A DNA stretch of 64,000 nucleotides from Chionoecetes opilio (lineage: Eukaryota > Arthropoda > Malacostraca > Decapoda > Majidae), in assembly GCA_016584305.1 (NCBI GenBank), contig JACEEZ010022664.1, positions 286,091-350,090 of the forward strand, written 5' to 3'. Below the pieces are notes generated by a model that was not told the DNA's origin, made no database searches, and saw only the letters and a program-made list of their open reading frames with translations. The translations under genes and the position numbers were made by a program. Of the stretch, positions 31,990-43,527 are shown in pieces. Positions within the stretch are counted from its first letter, which is position 1, and every line of letters starts with the position of its first letter.

Positions 31990-32790
31990 ATAAATGAACC
32001 AGAGAGCGTCGCACAAATACTTTTAAACTTCATTACGAGGTGATTTCACAATTTATCTTAACACAGACCTATTATAGAACACCATTAGATTTATATTAAC
32101 ATGTAAATAACCTAAATCACTGTATTAGAAGGTAGAACAACCGTTAAATCACCTCTAAACACAAAAGGGAAAGTTAAAGAACCCACAACATTATTACGAG
32201 ACAACTGAAAAGAGTATCAAACGGGTATTAAACAGTCTACCTACTCAATACAGCCCTATTTCAGAACACTATTAGATGTATTATATATAGTAAATAGCCT
32301 TCCTTAGTGTATTAATGGGCAGAAATAGGTTGGATATTAGTCTAAATCATTACCAAACTCATATAGAAAGGGAGCACTGTGTTAAGTCTCGGTGTTACAG
32401 CTATTATAGAAGACTACTTAAGAAATTGTATTATGTTAATGAGCTGTATTACTGTATTATATAGGCCGAAATAGGTTTTAAATGAACAGGAAGAGCCGCA
32501 CATGTCTTCTCAAGTTTATTACGAGGCCATTTGCCAACATACTCAATACAAAACTACTATAGAACGCCACTAAATGTGAATATAGTGTTAATCCTCTTGT
32601 TCAGTGTATAGTACATAGGCGGAAATAGGCAATGTATGAACAGGCAAGGCCGCATAAACACTCTCGCTGTATTACGAGGCGCTTTGACTACAAATATAAT
32701 ACAGTGCACCTATAAAACGTCACTAGATGATTGTATATTAAGTAAATCACCTTTGTAGATGTATTAATAGGCATAAATAGGCCGTATAGC
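31990..32790. repeat. Diverged array of about 160-bp repeats upstream of RAD52
   Basis: Four to five degenerate units share, in order: TTATTACGAGG, a CAATAC/ACAGACCTA stretch, TATAGAACACCACTAGATG, a TAAATAGCCTT-like stretch, GTGTATTAATAGGC and GAAATAGG. Unit starts fall near 32030, 32190, 32350, 32515 and 32670. The array ends about 125 bp before the RAD52 start codon. Confidence 0.65.
32751..32774 (-). CDS. POMP: Candidate first coding exon of POMP
   Basis: An eight-codon frame MPINTSTK ends at AAG|GTGATT, in the phase 0 that the next POMP exon requires. The resulting start, MPINTSTKSLPLNK, resembles the family's short N-terminus. It sits in the last unit of a repeat array, where other units lack the ATG, so this is an inference. 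If right, POMP and RAD52 are head to head with 141 bp between start codons. Confidence 0.35.
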
Positions 32791-32915
32791 GTCACAGAGC
32801 AGTAGGCAGGGTCAGTGTGGAGGCTCCGTGTTAAAGCCCAGTGTTGGTCTCGGGCCTGCACAGCCGTTCACGTATTCCCAGTTTTGGTGTGTTTTTCAGC
32901 CCTTCCCTTGGTGTG
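32775..32915. promoter_or_regulatory. Probable divergent POMP/RAD52 promoter
   Basis: This short interval separates the candidate POMP first exon from the RAD52 start codon. It is less AT-rich than its left flank and has no recognisable TATA box. Its role is inferred from gene arrangement only. Confidence 0.35.
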
Positions 32916-35900
32916 ATGGAGGCAGGGGGGGACAGTGGGCGTGTGTTTGGCCAGGTGAGGGCGTGGTGAGGGTGTGGTGGGGGTGTGGTGGCCTGTGGGT
33001 GGTGTGTGAGGCACTAACTTAACCTTCCTTATTTACCGTGAATGTGGTTAGTTAAGGGTGTTTCATGGGTGCCTTGTGGTTCCTCAGGTGTATTATTGTA
33101 TTTGTTGACATGATTTTGCTATATGGTGATGCCTGTTGGTCTGTGTGAAGTGAATTTCTCTTTTTTTGATGGTTATTTGATTTGTTTATTTTGGGGCATC
33201 CTGGAATATTTCTGTGTCTTTTGGGGTTTATTGACTCTGTGGGACAATTACAATGTTTTTATTATTTACTGATTCTATATGTGGGTGAAATGCACTCCGT
33301 AATTGCCTCATTAGACCTGAAATAAAGGGTAATGTTTGTGCTGGCATAGATTTCTCTCTTGTTTACCTATTGTATTCTGTAGATATTGATATTCTACCTT
33401 ATCTTATATTTCCATGTGATATAGAAAGCATTATCATAAGAGTGGCAGCTTGTAGAAATAGAGAAAAACGTGTATTTGTACAGTTTTGTGTGTAACAAAT
33501 TCTTAACTCCAGCACACCACCACCATCACTGCTTTTATTAGTTCACAAACTCTTCACATCATCTAGTCATCAACTCATTTATGTTTTCTTATGTTACTAA
33601 ACGGAATAAGGGACAAACAAGTCATTTCATCCGTTTAGTATTGCAGTAATGTGAATTTTTTGTAATGGACTAGATTTGTCATTATAATGTTGCCTCGTCA
33701 CCTAACCTTCTTATTCTAGAGTCTATTTTTTTTAACGAGGCGAAAATTCCATTCTATCTTAAGGTCTCATGCTTAAAATTATGCCTATGTTTACCTGATA
33801 CTATGGTTAACTATGATAAAATACGACTGAAATTTAGAAGAACCGTAGTATTCCCTTCTCCTGGCACGTAAGCAGCAAGGGGGCAGGATTTTTCACCTCG
33901 TTAAAAAAATTAAACTCCGTGTCCAGAGGAAGAGTCGTCAGGGGTGTTATATTGTAGGGGGTTATTGGCAGACAAACACGTAAAGACCCCTTGATTAGTG
34001 TTGGCGTAGAGGAAGCTTTCGCAGTCCAACCACATGTTAGCTTTGTTGGTGCAAGGAATGAAGGAACATTTTCTATTTACATTAATGGTAAGAGACGATA
34101 TGTAGTGAGGCAGTGATGGTGACATTGTGTCGTGTCATCACCTTAACCCCTCGAGACCCAGAACGTAATTTCCATTGTAATTTGGCTATCATTAGACGAT
34201 TTTTAGTGAATCTAAGCAATATTTTATAGATATGACTTGGTTAGCATCCTTATCTATTAGCTAATTTAGTATATTAAGTTAGTTTTCGCAATTTTATGGC
34301 TAACAACAGATGATTATATGTAGCAAAGGAAAGATCTGGGCGTGTAGGGGTATAATGTGTGTTTGTCCTCCTGTGGGAAGTGATAGGACAAGGAGTGTCA
34401 GTACGGGGCTGTGAAGGGTGACCGTAATGGGAATGTTAGTCAGGGCTGTGAAGGGTGACCGTAATGGGAGTGTCAGTACGGGGCTGTGAAGGGTGACCGT
34501 AATGGGAATGTTAGTACGGGGCTGTGAAGGGTGACCGTAATGGGAATGTTAGTCCAGGGCTGTGAAGGGTGACCGTAATGGGAGTGTCAGTACGGGGCTG
34601 TGAAGGGTGACCGTAATGGGAATGTTAGTACGGGGCTGTGAAGGGTGACCGTTAATGGTGAATGTTAGTACGGGGCTGTGAAGGGTGACCGTAATGGGAA
34701 TGTTAGTACGGGGCTGTGAAGGGTGACCGTAATGGGAATGTTAGTCCGGGCTGTGAAGGGTGACCGTAATGGGAATGTTAGTACGGGGCTGTGAAGGGTG
34801 ACCGTAATGGGAATGTTCAGTACGGGGCTGTGAAGGGTGACCGTAATGGGAATGTTAGTACGGGGCTGTGAAGGGTGACCGTAATGGGAATGTTAGTACG
34901 GGGCTGTGAAGGGTGACCGTAATGGGAATGTTAGTACGGGGCTGTGAAGGGTGACCGTAATGGGAATGTTAGTACGGGGCTGTGAAGGGTGACCGTAATG
35001 GGAGTGTCAGTACGGGGCTGTGAAGGGTGACCGTAATGGGAATGTTAGTACGGGGCTGTGAAGGGTGACCGTGTTATGTGAATGTTAGTACGGGGCTGTG
35101 AAGGGTGACCATAATGGGAATGTTAGTACGGGGCTGTGAAGGGTGACCGTGTTATGTGAATGTTCCGCACGACACACTCTTGGGAGGAAATTCTCGTCTC
35201 TGAAACTCAAAGGCGATGGAGTGAGTGCACAACCAAGACAGCACAATCCCCAGGCTATAGTTTTTGCTAAGAATGTAAGCTTTCCAGATTCTCCTTTGCC
35301 GGCTTCATGTTAGAATTAAGAAAACTTATCCCCCAAAAATGCATATTTCAGATTCTAGGAGGACTTCCCAAAAAGGCAAAATTTACTTATATTGTTTTCT
35401 GATTACAAAGATGAAAGTTCCTGAGTAATGCATCATTGGCTGAGGTTTTGTTTAGAATTAAGGAAACTTATCCCAAAAATGCATATTTCAGATTCTAGGA
35501 GTACTTCCCAAAAAGGCAACATCTTTACTTAGTCTGTTTTCTGATTACAAAGTATGAAAGTTCCTGAGTATTGTAATACCGTACATCATTGGCTGAGGTT
35601 TTGTTTTCCCCCGTCAGTCCCAGTTTACGGGGGAGGAACAGACGGCCATCCAGAATGTGCTGCAGCAGAAGCTGGGCCCGGCCTTCATCAGCCAGCGGGC
35701 CGGGCCGGGGGGCCAGCGCATAGCCTATGTGGAGGGCTGGAGAGTCATCGCCCTGGCTAATGAGATCTTTGGTTTCAACGGCTGGAGCCACGCAGTGACC
35801 GGCCAGACCATTGGTAAGGAAGTGAGAAGAGTATTTATCATTAGCATAGTACCTTGTTTTATTATTATTATTATTATTTTTTTTTTTTTTTTTTTTTTTA

Positions 35901-38900
35901 ACATCACAAAGGACTGGCCAAGGGCACAACAAAAAGAGGTACCTGTAAGTTTTGTTCTTATGTGTTGTCTTCTGATATATTGTTTACACATGAACTTACT
36001 GTATTTCATTCATAATCAACTTCAGATCACATGCCAGGCATACCTAGGGGTGGAGAGAGGGTGTTAGGGAAGCATTGAGTCAGAGAGACCTTTAGTTGTA
36101 CATGTCATTGTTTTTTATTAGGATATTAACATTCTCTGCAACATGTTGGAAAACGTTGCTGTGAGTGTAGGTTGTGTGCCGACATTTATACCATGCAGGG
36201 GACCAAGGGAGGAGATGATGATGGTGGGACTGGCTAGTGAATGATGGGAAATAAAAGCTTTATAATATTCTCAAAATGGCAGATTTTGTTGACCACTACA
36301 ATGGGCGTTACTACGTGGGCGTGAGCGCCAAGGTGCGCGTGCAGCTCAAGGACGGGGTGTTCCACGAGGACATCGGCTACGGGGTCTCCGAGGGCATGAA
36401 GAGCAAGGCCTTGTCCCTGGAGAAGGCACGCAAGGTTACAACTTTTAGTTTGTTGTTGTTATAGATTAAAAGGAAAATTGAAAAATTATGAAAATACAAA
36501 ATGTGTGTATGTGTGTATGAAGGTCATTGTAATTTAAAAAAGCCATATGGCATAAAACATATGGCTGCCAAAACAATATAGGATCTCTATGTACTACATA
36601 GTACATACGTATGTTAGCTTGCATGTAGTACATGCATGTTTACATATGAAAATATTACAAAATGCTGAAAAAGTTTGAGTAATGAAAACAATGAGATGTG
36701 TAGCCTGATATGAGCATGGCATCCAATGGAGAGTGTGTGTGCAAAGTGTCAATTTGTAGAAAACATTACGAAAAAATGCATATGGATATGAGGCATTTCA
36801 TTGAGGTTTTGAAAACTGTAAATGCTAAATATTTTATTTCAATGAATTGTATCCCAGTGTTCTGGTTTTCATGGGGCGCCACCCCATTATGTGTAGGAAA
36901 CAGCAGAATGTTTAAAAGATATTTACTGTCAGAACAATTCTGAGGCCTAAAGAAAATCACAGATGATGGAGCTCCTCATATTTCATTGCTACATGAAGAC
37001 TAAAAAACTCATAAATATATAGGCTATGTATGAAGGCAAAATTGATGACAGCAAAAATAAAGAGTGGTTACTGATCTGCCATTATGACTTTTTGGCTGCA
37101 GGAGGCCGTGACGGATGGCCTGAAGCGCGCCTTGAAGAGCTTTGGCAATGCCATGGGGAACTGCCTCAGTGACAAGGAGTACATCCGCTTTGTCAGCAAG
37201 ACTCCCGCGGGCGCCGGCCCTCCCATCTGCCAGGCCAGTCTGCTGCACGCCGGCGGCGCGTCAGGCCTGGCACAGCTGCGGCGGCGCATCCTGGACGAGG
37301 GGAGGCACCAGGTGAGAAGCCCATGGCAGGTCTAAAGCCAAATTTACACCAACAAAAATTGAGTCATGTATTGAGTTGAGTCACAAGTATAGTCAGACAG
37401 ATTTATGATCAGTTACTGCAAATCATTGATGGCCTATGTATGTGACTGCACCTAAATACAAATCAACATTTTTGTTTTTGAACAGGAAGGCATGATCAAA
37501 TAGTACATTTTTGTTTCCAAATTAATTGATTTCAGAGTCGACAAAAAAAGTCTGATGGAGGAACCCCCCCAGCATCTTCCAAGGCCCAGCCATGCACCAG
37601 CGCAGGCAGCAGAGGCGCCTCCACCATGAGCCTGCCCGGTGTGGGGAGCAAGGCAGCTGGCTCTACAGGGGTGAAGAAGACAGATACTGAAACACCTACT
37701 ACGTCCACCTCCATCACCACCACCACCACCCCTGTCATCAGTGGGGCAAAGAGTGTTAATGCTTCATCTGTAAATCCAATGCAGGGAAGGAACTCCATCA
37801 AAAGAGAAATTTTTCCGGTGGCAGTAAAGTGCAATTCACCGCTAGCATTGGGGAACTGTCCTCCACTCGCCACCAAAACACCTGTCACACCTGCAGGCCC
37901 AAGCACGGCAAAGGAACACCTGGCAGGACCACAGGTTGAGACACCAGCACAGAAACCTGGAAAACAGCTTGCAGGACCACAGGTTGAGACACCAGCACAA
38001 AAACCTGGAAAACAGCTTGCAGGACCACAGCTTGAGACGCCAGCACAGATACCTGGAGACCCACCCTGTACCAAGCCTGCCCTCCCATCAGTGCACCCAA
38101 GTGTTCCCGTGACAGATAAGGAGTTGTCTGGGGGTGAGTCAGGTGTGTGTGATGTCCCAGCAGAGACAACATCCAAGACCAAAGATGAGATAGATATCCC
38201 TGTTCCTCCTCCACCTCCTCCACCTCCTGCTCCTGCCGTTTCAAATCAGGTTGCCAATCTAAAGAATAGTGAGGAAAGAGGAATGTCACCGAACTCCTTC
38301 ATTGGGTTTACAGCTGAAATGCTCAACGTGTCACCCAATAGTAAAATGATCAACAGCTGCATCAAGGACAACAAGCAGGAGAGGAAGCGACGCCAGAGGG
38401 AGAAGCAGCAGGAGTTCAAGCAGAGGATGAAGAGCAAGACCCCCGTGGCAGGTTCCTCAAATGACACAGTGGTGGACATCACGTGGGAAGAAGGAGACCT
38501 GCTGGTGGGGGAAGGTGAGTGTTGATGTCCCTGATGCCTCCTGTTACTCAAGCTATGACGAGCAAGCCTTTTTTGTCTCTTTTTATAAGAAAACTTGTAA
38601 TGGGGTATAGTTTTCAGGCATGAATGATATGGTCGATTGTGTCATATTTTCCCCATCCTTTTTTTGTTTTTGTTTTATTTAATCCCTGTGCCCTGCTTTG
38701 TGAGGGATACGGAGTAGTAATGACAATGGTATAATATTAGCACCTTGATCACTATATTAATGTTGTTCGTGAGGATGAGATGTTCGTGTGAGATGGTGGT
38801 GTACATATATGTTTACTAATTTCAGATGATCCAAGCTTCTGGGCCCAGCTAATGACCCAGCAGCTTATTGAGGCTCAAGAGGAGGAGCAGCAGACTGAGT

Positions 38901-39469
38901 CCTTCGCCTACTCGCTGGGTCTCGCTCCCTCACGCACCAAGGAGAAATTTGAGAACCAGCAGTCCAGCATTGGCCAGGTGGGGCGCGCCTCCTCCTCAGC
39001 GGCCTTCAGCTTGTCTGCAGGTCAGCCCGGCAATAATGTGTTCGGCAGACCAAAGAACACGCTCATCAAGCAACACAAACCCTCTAATACGAATGGAAGT
39101 GGCCTTGCCGCATACAGGAATCAAATTATTAACGGTACAAGACCTTCTACTAGCTCCATGGCGGGTCACACACACGGCTACAGGCTCCGGCAAGACTCCA
39201 ATAGCCCCATTATGAGTGACTATGTACAGGTGAAGGTAGAAAAGGATTATGATGAGACTGGCAGTGGTGGCAGCAACAACAGCAGCATCGTGGGGTTCAG
39301 TGAGGGGGACGACTGTTCCCTCTGGCGCTCACCTCGCATCAACAAAGGGAACACCAACAAGTACGAGGATTTTAAGGTTCTCACGGCTCGGAGTAATGGA
39401 TGTCTGGAGGGCAGGAGGAGTCCACTCTTAACAACAAACAAGAAAAGGAGATTGGATGGCAGTGTATAA
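32916..39469 (+). CDS. RAD52: DNA repair protein RAD52 homolog
   Basis: Binds single-stranded DNA, anneals complementary strands and assists homologous recombination in the nucleus. Six exons join in phase: 32916-32954, 35618-35813, 36283-36434, 37102-37311, 37536-38514, 38826-39469 (739 residues). The 13-codon first exon ([13 protein letters not shown]) splices onto [12 protein letters not shown], reproducing the family's FGQ-x-Q-[YF]-T start. The Rad52/Rad22 annealing domain spans about residues 11-190: [88 protein letters not shown]. The long tail (exons 5-6) is low complexity: a 17-residue [20 protein letters not shown] unit three times, a proline run, a Lys/Arg-rich patch before [12 protein letters not shown], and a C-terminal KKRRLDGSV nuclear signal. 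It is much longer than vertebrate RAD52 (about 420). Confidence 0.96.
33724..33911. mobile_element. MITE with TTTAACGAGGCGAAAATT ends, copy 1
   Basis: The left end TTTTTTTAACGAGGCGAAAA matches the inverted right end (TTTTTCACCTCGTTAAAAAA). The interior contains CATAGTTAACC-type sequence shared, inverted, with 56551-56930. It lies in RAD52 intron 1. Confidence 0.75.
34143..34354 (+). mobile_element. piggyBac-like TTAA MITE, copy 5
   Basis: TTAACCCCTCGAGACCCAGA on the left, the family interior, then GTAGGGGTATAA, a decayed right end. It lies in RAD52 intron 1. Confidence 0.8.
34388..35165. repeat. 38-bp minisatellite (VNTR), about 20 copies, in RAD52 intron 1
   Basis: The unit is GTACGGGGCTGTGAAGGGTG followed by ACCGTAATGGGAATGTTA. 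Variants replace AATGTTA with AGTGTCA, or GTAATGGGA with GTGTTATGTGA. There are no spacers, so it is a plain tandem array. It is markedly more GC-rich than the surrounding intron. Confidence 0.95.
35308..35603. repeat. Tandem duplication of about 145 bp upstream of RAD52 exon 2
   Basis: Two copies contain TTATCCC..AAAATGCATATTTCAGATTC, then CTTCCCAAAAAGGCAA, then TTTTCTGATTACAAAG and CATCATTGGCTGAGGTTTTG. The second copy supplies the sequence immediately before the pyrimidine tract of the exon 35618 acceptor. Confidence 0.85.
35870..35945. mobile_element. TE 3'-end fragment (CATCACAAAGGACTGGCCAA)
   Basis: A T-run followed by ACATCACAAAGGACTGGCCA and AGGGCACA. The same sequence in longer form occurs at 41703-41820. 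Confidence 0.5.
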
Positions 39470-40591
39470 CTAATCAGCAGTATTGTGAGGTGATGGATTG
39501 TTGCAGTATTGTTAACTGACAGGACTCTCATAGGGACAGCCTGTGAAGACCCTAGTAACATGAGGAATGAGTCAATCTTCTGTGTAAGCTTTGTAGTGGC
39601 CCGACAAACACTGTGATCCTCCATGTTGTGAGCTGCCTTTTGTTACTCCTACCAGGTAATATGTTAGGTTATAAACATGGCATTCCTCATGACAGTCTTT
39701 AAGTTGCCCTTTTATAACTGCCTGCTAATGATCTTGTTTCATCATTACTTTAATTGAGATCAGACCACCAGCTGTTTGCTTTATGTAATATTATACCAAT
39801 GTCTATTATAGTCATTATTTATTCTCAGTTTACTGAATGTGGCAGTAATAAGTGCTGCTATAACTATTATGGTATTAATTGTCCCTGAAGCCTCTGTACA
39901 TTGTTAACTTAATGACCTTCCATAACCACCCACTCAGAAGAAGAGAGATATGCAGTGAAGAAAGGGGCTGTAGAAGAAGAGAGATATGCAGTGAAGAAAG
40001 GGGCTGTGAATGCATCCCGTGTCTAGTCACAAGCAAGGTGAAGGAGCAACCCCAGCACACTTTATATAAACCACTTCACACCCAGATCTTTCCTTTGCTA
40101 TAAGAAATCGTATGTTATTAACCATAAAATTACGAAAAGGAACTTAATATATCAAATTAACTAGTGAATAAGGATACTAAATAGGTCAAATCTATAAAAA
40201 ATTGGTTATATTCACTTAAAATTGTGTAATAGTAACCAAATTACAATGGAAATTACGCTCTGGGTCTCAAGGGGTTAAATATCTCGGTGATGCGGCGTGA
40301 GGGATGGTGAGCCTCTGTTGGACACTGTAGATTTCACCTGTCTAGTGTGACGCATCTTGGGTGCTACCTAGTGTTTGTATATATTTTAAGATACACAGGA
40401 AATTCCATATTATACTGATTTGTATTGCTTTTTAGATTGTTTTAACTTGGGACAGTTTTGAAGCATTGGTGAGACAAATTTTGTAAGAGTAGGTGGTTAC
40501 TTGATGAAAACAAATGTAGCCTTCTAGTTACTCGTTAATTCATTGATCCTCATTGTTTTTCTGCATGTCTCAAATTAACTTTTGTGTTGTA
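39470..40591. other. RAD52 3' flank
   Basis: Probable 3' UTR followed by intergenic DNA. A 32-bp direct duplication (AAGAAGAGAGATATGCAGTG) lies at 39940-40006 and TTAA MITE copy 6 at 40066-40278. No further gene. Confidence 0.5.
40066..40278 (-). mobile_element. piggyBac-like TTAA MITE, copy 6
   Basis: Left end decayed (ATAAACCACTTCACACCCAG), family interior in minus orientation, right end GGTCTCAAGGGGTTAA. Confidence 0.8.
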
Positions 40592-40774
40592 GGGGAGAGC
40601 GGGGCAGGTTGCATCATTGCCTCTAACTCGCATTAACTTTTTTTTATTTATTATTGTTGTAGTTGTAGTAGTTTATAGTAGTAGTAGTAGTATTAAGACG
40701 ATGTACGTGTGATAACATGCGAGCTAGAGGCAATGATGCAACCTACCCTCGATGCAACCTGCCCCGCTCTCCCC
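40592..40774. mobile_element. MITE with GGGGAGAGCGGGGCAGGTTG ends
   Basis: The left end GGGGAGAGCGGGGCAGGTTG and TGCATCATTGCCTCTA are repeated in inverted form on the right, where TGCAACCT is doubled. The centre is a short T-run and GTAGTAGTAGT triplets. Family not assigned. Confidence 0.8.
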
Positions 40775-40913
40775 TCACTATGTAAGTCTAGGGAATCTTT
40801 GTTTATGTTGTCTGCCTCTCTGGCTTGCGGCAAACTAGTGAGGTCAGGGGCGGGGCTGATACTTAGCTATCTGATACTTAGTTTTTGAGTGGTAAGCTAA
40901 TTTAATGTCCTTC

Positions 40914-41103
40914 CTCCAACAAATCCACATCCTTCATTTGATCTAGCCATCCTGCTGTAACATTCCGTTCTTTCCCCTTCCCTCACCGTTTCACTCTTTC
41001 TCTATAACCCCTCACCTTTTTATGCTTTGCCATAGTGCCATATGACCTCTGATGTCTGGTAAATTTTCCCTTTTTTTGACATTAAATCAATCAATCAATC
41101 GTG
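40914..41103 (+). mobile_element. RTE-like LINE 3' end with ATCA-repeat tail
   Basis: TCCTCCAACAAATCCACATC, ATCCTGCTGTAACATTCCGT and TGCCATATGACCTCTGATGT end in TTAAATCAATCAATCAATC. Tetranucleotide tails of this kind are usual for RTE-clade LINEs; the clade call is inference. Confidence 0.65.
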
Positions 41104-41215
41104 GTAAGCTAGGTAGTGGTGGTATGTTGTGTGTATGGACCCTGTTGCTGGACTAGATATTATGCATCATCCATGGAGTCGCCTCTATCCCCATGTCCTT
41201 TGAAATGTAGATATA

Positions 41216-41698
41216 CTACCGTAGATAACAGTGAAGTCGCCAGGACAACTTTTTTTTCTGTTTACAGCCGAGTGGTGGCGTTAATACTTACATTTCTACA
41301 TCCATGATTTCAGGAAAGTTAGAAGGGGCTATCTGGAGAGTCTTGTGTCATTTTGTGTCTTCATCTGTGTCATATTAGGGCTATAAATGAACAAATGACA
41401 AAAATATCTACAAAGTGGCTACCAACAGTAGAGTCGCCATCTAGTGTTTATTTACTGAGTGTCGTACCGCTGTCGTCGTCGCCCGAAAAAAAAATGCGTA
41501 GCGAAATTTGAAACCGTCTATACTTGCAGCTACAAAGCATAAAACAACGCTGAAACAGAGTAGATTATACAGTCATAATATAAACTACTGTGTATTATCT
41601 TCAGTGGCACATAAAAATCAGTAGTGATGCTATAATTCGTAATATTTGGCGCCTGGCGACATGACTGCAGGTGGCGACTTTACTGTTATCTACGGTAG
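41216..41698. mobile_element. TIR element CTACCGTAGATAACAGT, copy 1
   Basis: The ends CTACCGTAGATAACAGTGAA and TTACTGTTATCTACGGTAG are inverted, both followed by GTCGCC. The interior shares AGTGGCACATAAAA and GTAGTGATGCTA with the larger element at 51589-52771. No transposase frame. Confidence 0.75.
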
Positions 41699-42657
41699 AA
41701 GTTGCCTTTTTTTTATTTTTTTTATTTTTATTTTACATCACAAGGAACTGGCCAAGGGCACACCAAAAATGGGTAACACAAAGCCCGCTTAGTTGCCAGT
41801 CCCTATAAAGAAGACAGTAAGAGAATAAAATAAAAAAGAGGGGTGAGCCAATTTAGTTCGGGTTTATTACCTTATATATATGGGTGAGCCTTATATTAGT
41901 CACAATAGGTATATTGATTATCATGTATATTTCATAGGAGTAATGGGAGGGGGGAGGTACTTGCTGTTGCATAGATACCTGTCTTAGTAAGGGGATAAGA
42001 TGTATGGGAGTATGTGACGTTTTCATGATTTTTTTTTTTTTTTTTGCTGAGGAACATTTTGCTGTTTTCACACAGGTTATGGGAGTATGTGACGTTTTCA
42101 TGATTTTTTTTTTTTTACCTATTGTCGGTTTTGTGTGTACCTTTTGTACCTAGAAAGAAAAAGCAGGCAAACATACTGACACGTAATTAACCCATGGCCT
42201 TGACTCTGCCTGGCCTATGATAACGGCAGTGCCTATTGTAGCAATGATGGATAGGCTAGGTCATGTACTAAATTTGATACTGCTCCTCGCTGCAATGACT
42301 GTAAAGGCTGTACATTGCCACTAGAGGCTGTGCACACTGCTAATGTAATGTTAGAGTGTGCTGTGTGAGCACTGAGCCTGTGAGGTGCATGGTGGTGTTC
42401 AACGCAGCCCCAGATGAGTCATGACAGATCGAGGCTGTGTGAAAGGAGTATTAGGGTAAAAAAAAAGTAGCGGTATTACATTGTGATGGTTGGGATGTAA
42501 TTGGTTGGCACTCTAATGAAAGCACCGAAAAGAGATATATTAACATGGGCTATTGATAAGTCATTAGTGCACTGGCAGCGGTGACGTCTGGCAGCGGTGC
42601 GGCGGCTGTACGTGGCAGCAGCAGCAGCAGCAGCAGGTCAACACAGGCTCTGGCAGG
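41699..42657. other. Upstream of ZFPL1; TE fragments and a 60-bp duplication
   Basis: 41703-41820 holds a TE 3' end (ACATCACAAGGAACTGGCCA). At 41998-42115 a segment containing GGGAGTATGTGACGTTTTCA plus a T-run is duplicated. The remainder is probable ZFPL1 5' flank, with an AGC-triplet run just before its ATG. Confidence 0.5.
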
Positions 42658-43479
42658 ATGGGGCTGTGCAAGTGTCCCAAGAAGAAAGTGACCAACCAGT
42701 TCTGCTTCGAGCACGCCACCAACGTGTGCGAGCACTGCATGGTCACCGAGCACCCCAGGGTAGGCAGGGCTCAGGGGCACCTCGGGGGGCTGGGCAGAGG
42801 GCGTGACAGCAGGGTGACGGGCCGCCCTCCCGCCCGTGTTAGGGGTGTGTGTGGGGCTATACCTGTACCTCTGTGTGTGTGGACATGTTAGTACACGTCC
42901 ACGGGGCATAACGTACATGTCAGCGGGTGTGTGTGTGTGTCAGGCCAGCAGGACAGTGGTGGTGGTGGTGGTGTGGCGAGCACCACCACTGCCCTGCCAA
43001 CCCTCCATCACCCACCACCCTGACTTTTCTCAAGATTCCAGTATTAACAAGGCAGTTATTTTTCCTTTCAGTGTGTTAATGTAATGCATCCTTGTTTTTC
43101 CAATTTTAGTTTATAACGAAAGCATAAACTATTGTTTATATTAGTCAATACGGGTTTGTATCTGTAGCTGTTGCCTTTCTCAAATATAGCTTCATTACTT
43201 CAATAGGTGGTTGCATGGAGGCATTATTATAGCTCCATGGGTGTTTGGTTGACTGGTAGAGTATCAGAAACATTACATTCACAGTAGAGTTATGTGCTAT
43301 GGTGTATTGATGGCAGGAAAATATAACTTTGATGTCATCCGTAACGTTGTGTTCCCATTGCAGTGCATCATTCAGTCCTACCTCAAATGGCTGGACAACA
43401 GCGAGTACAACCCTGTGTGTCAGGTGTGTGCCTCCCCGCTCAACTCCGGGGAGTGTGTGCGTCTTATGTGTTACGGTGA

Positions 43480-43527
<48 letters not shown>

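Larger units (their letters stand above)
30043..32750. other. Probable POMP first intron
   Basis: If the candidate first exon is correct, this 2.7-kb stretch is one intron. It carries an iterated-motif element (30938-31175), a tRNA-like SINE head (31650-31723) and a diverged array of roughly 160-bp repeats (31990-32790). No other exon is recognised. Confidence 0.45.

Noticed and set aside
34388..35165. CRISPR-like regular direct repeats
   Set aside because: The units are contiguous with no unique spacers and the DNA is eukaryotic; it is a minisatellite.
37532..38289. Minus-strand frames opposite RAD52 exon 5
   Set aside because: Antisense shadows of the repetitive RAD52 tail. The plus frame continues a spliced annealing domain in phase.
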